Shown here piece by piece: positions 6,523-12,611 of a stretch of DNA of 17,798 nt (its first letter is position 1; each line of letters opens with the position of its first letter). Position numbers and translations under genes: made by a program. The stretch comes from Gp7-AA10 sp035636095 (GTDB taxonomy: Bacteria > Acidobacteriota > Thermoanaerobaculia > Gp7-AA8): contig DASPZU010000104.1 in the NCBI GenBank assembly GCA_035636095.1, forward strand, positions 1 to 17,798. The letters run 5' to 3'. Under the pieces are notes generated by a model. That model ran no database searches and had not been told where the DNA came from. It saw nothing but the letters and a program-made list of their open reading frames with translations.

Positions 6523-7814
6523 TATTCATCTCGTTCTCGAACAATCCTCGCCCCGAGCCGATTGAGCCGCTCCTCGATCCGCTCGTAGCCGCGATCGATC
6601 TGGTGGATGTTGTGGATCACGCTTTCGCCTTTGGCGCACAGCGCCGCCAGCAGCAGCGCCATGCCGGCGCGAATGTCGGGACTGGAGATCTCCGCGCCGA
6701 CGAGACGGTTGCCGCCGACGATGATGGCGCGATGTGGATCGCACAGGATGATCCGCGCGCCCATCGAGACCAGCTTGTCGGTGAAGAAGAGGCGCGATTC
6801 GAACATCTTCTCGAAGATCATCACCGTCCCTTCCGACTGCGTGCCGAGGACGACCATGATCGAAAGCAGATCGGCGGGGAACAGCGGCCACGGCCCGTCA
6901 TCGATTTTCGGAACGGCCGCGCCGATATCGTATCGAACGCGAAGCTCCTGATCTTTCGGCACCCGGACGTTTTTTCCTTCGACTAGCACATCCACGCCGA
7001 GTTTTTCCAGCATGAGTCGGATGGCGTAGAGATGTTCGGGCACCGCGTCCTCGATCAGAAGCTCGCTCCGGGTGACGGCGGCCAGGCCGATGTAGGAGCC
7101 GACCTCGATGTGATCGCTGGGGATAGTGAACTCTCCACCCCGTAGAGAATCGACACCGCGGATGAAGAGGGAATTCGTCGCGATTCCCTCGATCCGGGCT
7201 CCCAGGCCGTTGAGAAAACGACAGAGATCCTGGACGTGTGGCTCGGCCGCGGCGTTGTAGATGATGGTATCGCCCTCGGCCAGCGCGGCCGCCATCACGG
7301 CATTTTCGGTTGCCGTCACCGAGGCTTCGTCGAGAAAAATCTTCTTGCCTTTGAGCGCCTGAGCGCTCATTCGATATTCGTACGCCGACACTTCGATCTG
7401 CGCGCCGAGGGATTCGAGGGCGAGGAGGTGGGTGTCGATGCGGCGGCGTCCGATGACATCGCCGCCCGGCTTGGTGATGTTTGCGGAGCCACAGCGGGCG
7501 AGAAGGGGTCCGGCCAGCAGGATTGAGGCGCGAATGCGCTTCGAGAGTTGCGAGTCTGGCGTCGCGGCGACGTCCCCCTTGGCATGGATGGCGACCACGT
7601 TTTTTTCGCGCTGCTCGACGCACGCGCCGAGCTTCTCGATGATCTCCAGCATCACGCGGACGTCCTGGATGTCAGGAAGGTTGTAGAGCGTCACCGGTTC
7701 GTCAGTCAGAAGGCAGGCAGCGAGGATCGGGAGGGCGGCATTCTTGTTGCCGCCCGGACGGATCGATCCTTCGAGTCTGCGTCCGCCTTCGACGACAAAG
7801 CGTTCCATCGGCAT
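6522..7814 (-). CDS. murA: UDP-N-acetylglucosamine 1-carboxyvinyltransferase MurA, Cys-to-Asp active site
   Basis: MurA transfers enolpyruvate from PEP to UDP-GlcNAc, the first committed step of peptidoglycan synthesis. The 430-residue protein has the N-terminal GGNKNAALPILAA with the catalytic Lys24, the SVTATENAVMAAALAEG block near 165-181, FPADLLS with Asp315 (equivalent to the catalytic Asp305 of E. coli) and IDRGYERIEERL near the C-terminus. The mobile loop reads GGDVIGRRRIDTHL (117-130), where most MurA proteins have GGCxIGxRPVDLH. The Cys that fosfomycin alkylates is therefore Asp119. The same Cys-to-Asp change occurs naturally in Mycobacterium tuberculosis, Chlamydia and Borrelia MurA, which stay active and are insensitive to fosfomycin. 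The ATG at 7814 has no clear Shine-Dalgarno; a second in-frame ATG is at 7808. The gene diverges from the MBL-fold gene. Confidence 0.96.
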   Translation of the reverse strand: MPMERFVVEGGRRLEGSIRPGGNKNAALPILAACLLTDEPVTLYNLPDIQDVRVMLEIIEKLGACVEQREKNVVAIHAKGDVAATPDSQLSKRIRASILLAGPLLARCGSANITKPGGDVIGRRRIDTHLLALESLGAQIEVSAYEYRMSAQALKGKKIFLDEASVTATENAVMAAALAEGDTIIYNAAAEPHVQDLCRFLNGLGARIEGIATNSLFIRGVDSLRGGEFTIPSDHIEVGSYIGLAAVTRSELLIEDAVPEHLYAIRLMLEKLGVDVLVEGKNVRVPKDQELRVRYDIGAAVPKIDDGPWPLFPADLLSIMVVLGTQSEGTVMIFEKMFESRLFFTDKLVSMGARIILCDPHRAIIVGGNRLVGAEISSPDIRAGMALLLAALCAKGESVIHNIHQIDRGYERIEERLNRLGARIVRERDE

Positions 7815-7843
7815 GGCCGGGCGATTGTACTTCGGGGTTGCGA

Positions 7844-7927
7844 GGTTGCGCGGTCTCGCGGTCTCGGCGGGGTGGGACTACGAGACCGCGTAACCACGAG
7901 ACTGCGTAACCACGAGACTGCGTTACC
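7844..7927. repeat. 16-bp tandem repeats with inverted copies in the murA/MBL divergent spacer
   Basis: Three head-to-tail 16-bp units of the form ACGAGAC(C/T)GCGTAACC occupy 7880-7895, 7896-7911 and 7912-7927, the last with one further change (GTTACC). On the other side of a short spacer, GGTTGCGCGGTCTCG (7844-7858) is an inverted copy of the same unit, and a second CGCGGTCTCG (7857-7866) overlaps it by two bases. The array fills most of the 121-bp region between the divergent murA and MBL-fold start codons and stops eight bases before the MBL ATG. It could bind a regulator, form cruciform or RNA hairpin structures, or be a dispersed genomic repeat. No classic promoter pair is visible in the same stretch. 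Confidence 0.8.
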
Positions 7928-7935
7928 ATGTTTTC

Positions 7936-8766
7936 ATGATCGTCGCTCCGCTCGGATCGGGAAGCGCGGGGAATGCCTACTACTTCGAGAGCGACGGCAC
8001 CGGCATCCTCGTCGACGCCGGCTTCGGTCCGCGCGAGACACGCAGGCGGCTCGAGCAGATCGGCCGCGAGCTCACCCATCTCCAGGCGATCGTGCTGACG
8101 CATGAGCACTACGATCACATGCGCGGCGCGGAGAGCCTGGCGCGGAAGCTGTCGATCCCGATCTACATGACGCGGGGCACGTTGGACGCCAGCACGATCG
8201 ATCGCAACGAAACCCCGGTGGTCGTCATCAACAATAACAGCACGTTTCCGATCGGCGAGCTGAACGTCCACGCCTGCAGGACGCTGCATGACGCCAACGA
8301 TCCCGCGTGCTTTGTCATCGAAGCCCGCGACGGCACCCGCGTCGGCATCGCCAGCGACCTGGGATACGTCGACGAGCAGGTGCGCCGGCATCTCAGCGAA
8401 TGCGACGGTCTCTTCTTCGAATCGAACCACGATCTCGACATGCTGCGGATGGGCACGTATCCGTGGTCGCTGAAGCGGCGGATCATGTCGCGGTTCGGAC
8501 ATCTGTCCAACGACGATTCGATGCTGGCGGTGCAGAGGATGATCGGCGCCGACCTGAAAACGCTGTGCATGATTCACCTGTCGCAGAAGAACAATCACGA
8601 ATCGATCGTCCGCGACATGGCCGCGCGTCTGCTCGCCAAGAGCGGCGTCCAGCTCGAGCTCGGCATCGCGAAGCAGTTCGAGGCCACGGGGATGTTCGAT
8701 ATCAAGCGCCGCGGACCCGTCCGGCCGCTCGCGCCGGCGCGGAACACGCAGATGGCGCTGTTCTAA
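7936..8766 (+). CDS. YycJ/WalJ-like metallo-beta-lactamase-fold hydrolase
   Basis: The 276-residue product begins MIVAPLGSGSAGNAYYFESD, the LGSGSxGN opening typical of YycJ-like MBL-fold proteins. The metal-binding motif THEHYDH is at 55-61, with further ligands at H118 (TLHDA), D141 (ASDLGY) and H214 (MIHLSQ). The DLGYV and SRFGHLSNDD segments also fit this branch, which is proposed to contain nucleases or cyclic-phosphodiesterase-like enzymes. In Firmicutes YycJ/WalJ sits with the walKR cell-wall regulators and affects coordination of replication with division. Here it diverges from murA, so a cell-wall association is plausible but is inference from position. The ATG at 7936 directly follows a tandem repeat array and has no Shine-Dalgarno. 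Confidence 0.88.
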   Translation: MIVAPLGSGSAGNAYYFESDGTGILVDAGFGPRETRRRLEQIGRELTHLQAIVLTHEHYDHMRGAESLARKLSIPIYMTRGTLDASTIDRNETPVVVINNNSTFPIGELNVHACRTLHDANDPACFVIEARDGTRVGIASDLGYVDEQVRRHLSECDGLFFESNHDLDMLRMGTYPWSLKRRIMSRFGHLSNDDSMLAVQRMIGADLKTLCMIHLSQKNNHESIVRDMAARLLAKSGVQLELGIAKQFEATGMFDIKRRGPVRPLAPARNTQMALF

Positions 8767-8768
8767 CA

Positions 8769-8857
8769 CCCCTCATCCGGCCTTCGGCCACCTTCTCCCC
8801 GCAAGCGGGGCGAAGGTCTCACGAATTCCCTCGCCCGGCGAAGCGGCGGATGAGGGG
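8769..8857. repeat. Intergenic repeat element with terminal inverted repeats (copy A)
   Basis: The element starts two bases after the MBL-fold stop codon. CCCCTCATCCG (8769-8779) and its exact inverse CGGATGAGGGG (8847-8857) form the ends. Inside are a small hairpin (GGCCTTCGGCC) and a larger one, CCTTCTCCCCGC (8791-8802) against GCGGGGCGAAGG (8805-8816), a 12-bp stem with one T-C mismatch. A related copy with the same larger hairpin lies between argB and argD. The right end here (8838-8856) is the exact 19-base reverse complement of the left end of that second copy (11321-11339). This looks like a REP/MITE-type dispersed element. It may also act as a transcription or mRNA 3'-end structure for the MBL gene, although it has no U-run. 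Confidence 0.85.
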
Positions 8858-8989
8858 CTAGTCTTCCGGCCGCTTCTCTTCCCGTCTCAGCGCTTCGTCA
8901 ACGTCGCGTTCCTCGCCTTCAGCCTGACTGGGATGCCGGTCATCCTTCGCCTCGCGCTTCGGCTCTTCCTTCGGTTCTACGCGTGACAT
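8858..8989 (-). CDS. Possible 43-residue highly charged small protein
   Basis: An ATG at 8989 on the minus strand opens a 43-codon frame whose product is nearly all charged residues (SRVEPKEEPKREAKDDRHPS through EEKRPED). It occupies the otherwise empty stretch between the repeat element and the argR promoter and would be transcribed divergently from argR. There is no convincing Shine-Dalgarno, and the skewed composition could come from chance reading of a GC-rich spacer. The gene would end exactly at the repeat element border. I recognise no family and treat this as a low-confidence candidate. Confidence 0.25.
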   Translation of the reverse strand: MSRVEPKEEPKREAKDDRHPSQAEGEERDVDEALRREEKRPED

Positions 8990-9015
8990 GACCCGAGGTA
9001 ATGCAAAGGGAATGC

Positions 9016-9069
9016 TTGACAAAACCCCTTCGTTGCATAAAAATGCAAGATGATGAATATTCATGCACG
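9016..9069 (+). promoter_or_regulatory. argR operon promoter with tandem ARG-box-like operators
   Basis: A perfect -35 TTGACA lies at 9016-9021. The best -10 is TAAAAA at 9038-9043 with a 16-base spacer. Overlapping the -10 is the dyad TTGCAT-AAAA-ATGCAA (9033-9048), the same geometry as the E. coli ARG box (TGAAT-4 A/T-ATTCA). By my count, 9032-9049 matches the B. subtilis ARG-box consensus as I remember it at 15 of 18 positions. A second box at 9052-9069 (containing the palindrome ATGAATATTCAT, 9053-9064) matches at about 13 of 18 and lies two bases further on, covering the argR start codon. Two boxes separated by 2-3 bases is the usual arrangement for the hexameric ArgR. This implies repression of argR and the whole arg operon by arginine-bound ArgR. 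Confidence 0.78.
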
Positions 9070-9538
9070 GCAGGAGGCAATCGTCAGTATCGTCCGGGAG
9101 CAGATGGTCCACTCCCAGGACGAACTGCTGTCGATTCTGCGCAAGCGCGGCTTCAAGGTCACGCAGCCGACGCTGTCGCGTGACATCCGCGAGCTCGGCC
9201 TGGCCAAGACGCCGTCGGGCTACGTGATTCCGGGAGATTTGGCTCCAGTGACTCCGTTTACGCCGCGGGAGATTCGCGAGGAGCGCCTCGAGCATCTTCT
9301 GCGGGATTCTGTGGTCTTCGCCGAGGCGGCGGGAAATCTGGTGGTGTTAAAGACTCCGGCCGCCGCCGCCCAGCCGGTTGCCAGCGCGCTCGATGCGACA
9401 CCCCCGGAAGACGCGCTCGGCACTGTCGGCGGCGATGACACAATTTTTGTGGCGTTCCGCCATCCCGCTTCTGCGAACACGTTCGCGCAGCTTGTGCAGC
9501 AGATTGCGGGCATTGGTCCGCGACGCGTTCGTGCATAG
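9050..9538 (+). CDS. argR: Arginine repressor ArgR
   Basis: The 162-residue product has the ArgR two-domain layout. The N-terminal winged helix-turn-helix contains the recognition segment VTQPTLSRDIRELGLAK (37-53), with the DNA-contacting Ser43-Arg44. The C-terminal oligomerisation and arginine-binding domain contains NLVVLKTPAAAAQPVASALD and GTVGGDDTIFV (124-134), the conserved GTxxGDDT arginine site. Length is normal (E. coli 156). The start is ATGATG at 9050/9053; with a -10 at 9038-9043 transcription should begin at about 9050, so the mRNA may be leaderless, and no Shine-Dalgarno is present. argC follows six bases after the stop codon, making the repressor the first gene of the operon it controls. 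Both operator boxes overlap its promoter and start. Confidence 0.95.
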   Translation: MMNIHARQEAIVSIVREQMVHSQDELLSILRKRGFKVTQPTLSRDIRELGLAKTPSGYVIPGDLAPVTPFTPREIREERLEHLLRDSVVFAEAAGNLVVLKTPAAAAQPVASALDATPPEDALGTVGGDDTIFVAFRHPASANTFAQLVQQIAGIGPRRVRA

Positions 9539-9544
9539 GAACGG

Positions 9545-10579
9545 GTGAGGTTCGATACCGTGGAAACAACGACTGAAACCAAACGTGTAGCGATTGTCGG
9601 TGCCACCGGCTATGCCGGCTCCGAGCTGACTGGAATTCTCGCGAAACATCCTGGCGCACAGGTGGTCGCGCTCTTCTCGTCGGGCAGCGGCGCTCCGGCT
9701 CCCGCCAATCCGGCATTTCCCGATCTGGTCGCCCAGCCCTTCGCATTCGACGCGTTGCTGGCGTCGAATCCGGACGTCGTTTTTCTCGCGACGCCCAACG
9801 AAGCGTCCGCTGAGCTCGCGCCGAAACTCATCGACCGCGGATTGCGCGTCATCGATCTGTCGGGCGCCTTTCGTCTCAACGATCCGGGTCTCTATCCGAC
9901 CTGGTACGGCTTCGCGCACCAGCGCCCGGCGCTGCTCGATGAAGCCATCTACGGCCTCACCGAGTTCTGCAACGGAGAGCTGCGATCAGCGCGCCTGATC
10001 GCGAACCCCGGCTGTTATCCGACTTCGATTCTTCTGGCGCTGCGTCCGCTGACGTACGTCATCGATCGCGAGCAGCCCGTAATCTGCGATTCGAAGAGCG
10101 GCGTCTCCGGAGCCGGCAAGAAGGCGGATCTGGCATGGTCCTTCGGCGAGCTGTATGGAAACTTCAAAGCGTACGGCGTGGGACACCATCGTCACGAGCC
10201 TGAGATTCGACAAGGCCTGCGCCTCGGCGACCGGACGCCGCTGGTGTTCGTGCCGCATCTGCTGCCGACGCTGCGCGGAATCCTGTCGACAATCCACGTC
10301 GGCTTTACGCGGACCGTCACGGCGTCGGAGATCGCCGACAACTACGCGCGGGCGTACGAGAACTCACCGTTCGTTCGCATTCTGCCGGCCGGAGAACTTC
10401 CCGAGCTGAAGAACGTCGTCAACACACCGCGCTGCGAGATCGGCTACACGCTGCTGCAGGGTGGGCGGCGGGTGGTCATCGTTTCCGTGATCGACAACCT
10501 GCTCAAGGGCGCCGCCTCACAGGCGGTGCAGAACTTCAACCGCATGTGCGGATTCCCGGAGACGGAGGGGCTGGCGTGA
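9545..10579 (+). CDS. argC: N-acetyl-gamma-glutamyl-phosphate reductase ArgC
   Basis: ArgC reduces N-acetylglutamyl-5-phosphate with NADPH to the semialdehyde, the third step of arginine synthesis. The 344-residue protein shows the Rossmann start VAIVGATGYAGSEL (15-28), the catalytic Cys157 in ANPGCYPTS, the SKSGVSGAGKK loop (183-193) and the catalytic His217 in GHHRHEPEI. The length is typical. The GTG at 9545 has AGGA four bases upstream; a second in-frame GTG at 9560 with GAGG nine bases upstream would remove five residues and is an equally reasonable start. The stop codon overlaps the argB start (GTGA), so ArgC and ArgB, whose acyl-phosphate intermediate is labile, are translationally coupled. 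Confidence 0.97.
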   Translation: MRFDTVETTTETKRVAIVGATGYAGSELTGILAKHPGAQVVALFSSGSGAPAPANPAFPDLVAQPFAFDALLASNPDVVFLATPNEASAELAPKLIDRGLRVIDLSGAFRLNDPGLYPTWYGFAHQRPALLDEAIYGLTEFCNGELRSARLIANPGCYPTSILLALRPLTYVIDREQPVICDSKSGVSGAGKKADLAWSFGELYGNFKAYGVGHHRHEPEIRQGLRLGDRTPLVFVPHLLPTLRGILSTIHVGFTRTVTASEIADNYARAYENSPFVRILPAGELPELKNVVNTPRCEIGYTLLQGGRRVVIVSVIDNLLKGAASQAVQNFNRMCGFPETEGLA

Positions 10580-11313
10580 GAGTGATCAAGCTGGGGGGGA
10601 GCCTTCTCGACGATGCTGCACGGCGCGCCCAGGTGTTGCGCGGAATCGCGCAGGCCTGGAAGCGCGGAGAGCCGCTGGTGCTCGTTCACGGCGGCGGAAA
10701 GCACATCGACACGATACTCAGACGCCTGGGTATCGAGAAGAAGACCTACGCTGGACTGCGCATCACCGACGACACCACGCTCGAGATCGTGATCGCCGTC
10801 CTGGGCGGCGTGGTCAACAAGATGCTGGTGTCCGAGCTATCGAAGATGGGCGTGAAGGCGGCCGGGATCAGCGGATCAGACGGCGGAACACTCATCGCCG
10901 ACCGCCACCCCCACATCGACGGCGTCGACCTCGGTAACGTCGGTCGCGTGCGGCGTTCGGATCCGACGCTCATTCGCGCGATGCTGGCGGCCGGATTTCT
11001 GCCGGTCGTCTCTTCAATCGCGGCCGGCGCTCGCGGAACATTGCTCAACGTGAACGCTGACAGCGCCGCCGCCGCAATTGCGGCCGGCCTGAACGCGACA
11101 TCGCTTGTTTTCCTCACCGACGTGGCAGGCCTGCTCGACGGCAAAGGCGCCGTCGTCCCATCGCTCGATGCCGACGATGCCCGCGCGATGCTGGCCAGCG
11201 ACGTCGTGACCGGCGGCATGCGTCCGAAGCTCGAGGCGGCGCTTCAGGCGCTGGCTTCGGGTGTCAGCTCGATCCGAATCGGCGAAGGAGGCACCAGCCT
11301 TGTTGCTGCGTAA
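10576..11313 (+). CDS. argB: Acetylglutamate kinase ArgB
   Basis: ArgB phosphorylates N-acetylglutamate. The 245-residue amino-acid-kinase-fold protein begins VRVIKLGGSLL, with the catalytic Lys5, the VLVHGGGKHID loop (35-45), the substrate Arg62 in AGLRITD, NVNADSAAAAIAAGL and the C-terminal VVTGGMRPKLEAA. I chose GTG at 10576, which overlaps the argC stop and has GGAGGGG six bases upstream. An ATG at 10546 would add only ten residues without a ribosome site. In known arginine-inhibited kinases of cyclic pathways (Thermotoga, Pseudomonas) an extra N-terminal helix of around 20 residues precedes this motif. It is absent here, as in the arginine-insensitive E. coli enzyme, which suggests that feedback acts elsewhere. 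Confidence 0.96.
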   Translation: MRVIKLGGSLLDDAARRAQVLRGIAQAWKRGEPLVLVHGGGKHIDTILRRLGIEKKTYAGLRITDDTTLEIVIAVLGGVVNKMLVSELSKMGVKAAGISGSDGGTLIADRHPHIDGVDLGNVGRVRRSDPTLIRAMLAAGFLPVVSSIAAGARGTLLNVNADSAAAAIAAGLNATSLVFLTDVAGLLDGKGAVVPSLDADDARAMLASDVVTGGMRPKLEAALQALASGVSSIRIGEGGTSLVAA

Positions 11314-11320
11314 CCCTAAT

Positions 11321-11370
11321 CCCTCATCCGCCGCTTCGCGGCACCTTCTCCCCGCTTGGCGGGGCGAAGG
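11321..11370. repeat. Intergenic repeat element inside the arg operon (copy B)
   Basis: CCCTCATCCG followed by the small hairpin CCGCTTCGCGG, then CCTTCTCCCCGC (11344-11355) pairing with GCGGGGCGAAGG (11359-11370) around a TTG loop. The larger stem is identical to that of the copy downstream of the MBL-fold gene, including its T-C mismatch, and only the loop differs (AA there, TTG here). The first 19 bases are an exact reverse complement of the right end of that copy. No inverted right end is visible here, so this copy seems truncated. It sits in the only sizeable gap of the operon (argB-argD), where it could act as an RNA-processing or stability element. Confidence 0.83.
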
Positions 11371-11405
11371 AACTCGCCGCGGGAGTGCTCGAAGGAGGTC
11401 TGAAA

Positions 11406-12611
11406 TTGTTGCTGCATGACGAGTCGCCGTCAGCCGTTGAGGCGCGCGAGAAGAATTTCATTCTCGGAACGTACGCCCGCACATCGTTTCACCCGCGCTC
11501 AGGCAGAGGCGCGCGGCTGGTCGATGCCGATGGCCATGTGTACTGGGACCTTCTGGGCGGCATCGCCGTCAACGTTCTCGGCCATCAGCATCCACGGCTG
11601 GTCAGGACCCTCAAGGATGGATCGAAAGAGCTGCTGCACGTTTCGAATCTTTTCTATCATCCCGCGCAGGGAATCCTGGGCGAGCGTCTGGTGCGGGCGT
11701 CGGGATTGCTGCGCGCGTTTTTCTGCAACAGCGGCACCGAAGCGAACGAAGCGGCGCTGAAATTTGCGCGGCTGGCCAATCCTGGAAAGAGCGAGATCGT
11801 GGCGCTGGAGGAGAGTTTTCACGGCCGCACGCTTGGATCGCTTTCACTCACCGGCCACGCGGCGTATCGCACGCCGTTCGAGCCGTTGGTTCCCGGAGCG
11901 CAATTCGTCGCGCCGAACGACATCGCGGCGCTCGAGGCGGCGGTCAACGAGAAAACCAACGCGATCTTTCTCGAGCCGGTGTTAGGCGAAGGTGGCGTGA
12001 TTCCGCTGACCGATGCCTATCTCGCTGCCGCGCGGCGGCTCGCCGATCGCACCGGGGCGATCCTGATCTTCGACGAGATCCAGTGCGGACTCGGCCGCAC
12101 TGGAACTCTTTTCGCGTATCAACGCAGCGGCGTCGTTCCCGACATCGTCACACTGGCCAAGCCTCTCGGCGGCGGACTCCCGCTCGGCGCGGTGCTCACC
12201 GGCGAGGCGATCGAAGGCGTCGTGAAGCCCGGGCATCACGGAACGACCTTCGGCGGAAATCCGATCGCGTGCCGGCTCGGCAACGCAGTTCTCGATGAGA
12301 TCGAGCAGGCAGCGCTGCTGGCGCGCGTTCGTGAAATCGGCGATTGGTTCGGCGCGGAGCTGCGCGGACTGCAGTCGCGAACGCCGGCGATCGTCGATGT
12401 CCGCGGCATGGGATTGATGTGGGGCATTGAGCTCGATCGCCCCGCCAAAGAAATCGCGGCGCAACTGCTGGCCAAAGGATTCGTCATCGGAACAGCGCGG
12501 GACAACGTGCTGCGCCTGCTTCCGCCGTACGTCACGCCCAAGAAAGCATTCGTGGAATTCATGGCCGCGCTGGAGCAGGCGCTCGCCGGCGCGAAGGAGA
12601 AAGCAGCATGA
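11406..12611 (+). CDS. argD: Acetylornithine aminotransferase ArgD
   Basis: ArgD is a class III PLP-dependent transaminase that converts N-acetylglutamate semialdehyde and glutamate to N-acetylornithine. In the 401-residue form the landmarks are FCNSGTEANEAALKFAR (106-122), SFHGRTLGSL (137-146), FDEIQCGLGRTG (222-233) with the PLP-binding Asp223, TLAKPLGGGLPLGA with the Schiff-base Lys252, and HHGTTFGGNP. I chose TTG at 11406 because a perfect AAGGAGG (11392-11398) lies seven bases before it. The longer frame from GTG at 11385 would place that ribosome site inside the gene and has none of its own. The stop overlaps the argG ATG. It is separated from argB by the repeat element, the only break in an otherwise overlapping operon. 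Confidence 0.95.
   Translation: MLLHDESPSAVEAREKNFILGTYARTSFHPRSGRGARLVDADGHVYWDLLGGIAVNVLGHQHPRLVRTLKDGSKELLHVSNLFYHPAQGILGERLVRASGLLRAFFCNSGTEANEAALKFARLANPGKSEIVALEESFHGRTLGSLSLTGHAAYRTPFEPLVPGAQFVAPNDIAALEAAVNEKTNAIFLEPVLGEGGVIPLTDAYLAAARRLADRTGAILIFDEIQCGLGRTGTLFAYQRSGVVPDIVTLAKPLGGGLPLGAVLTGEAIEGVVKPGHHGTTFGGNPIACRLGNAVLDEIEQAALLARVREIGDWFGAELRGLQSRTPAIVDVRGMGLMWGIELDRPAKEIAAQLLAKGFVIGTARDNVLRLLPPYVTPKKAFVEFMAALEQALAGAKEKAA

Noticed and set aside
7880..7927. Possible CRISPR array
   Set aside because: The 16-bp units are directly adjacent with no spacers, and no cas genes are present.
7702..8769. 355-codon minus-strand frame across the MBL-fold gene and the start of murA
   Set aside because: It covers the MBL-fold gene with intact catalytic motifs and runs through the repeat array. 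It is a codon-bias shadow.
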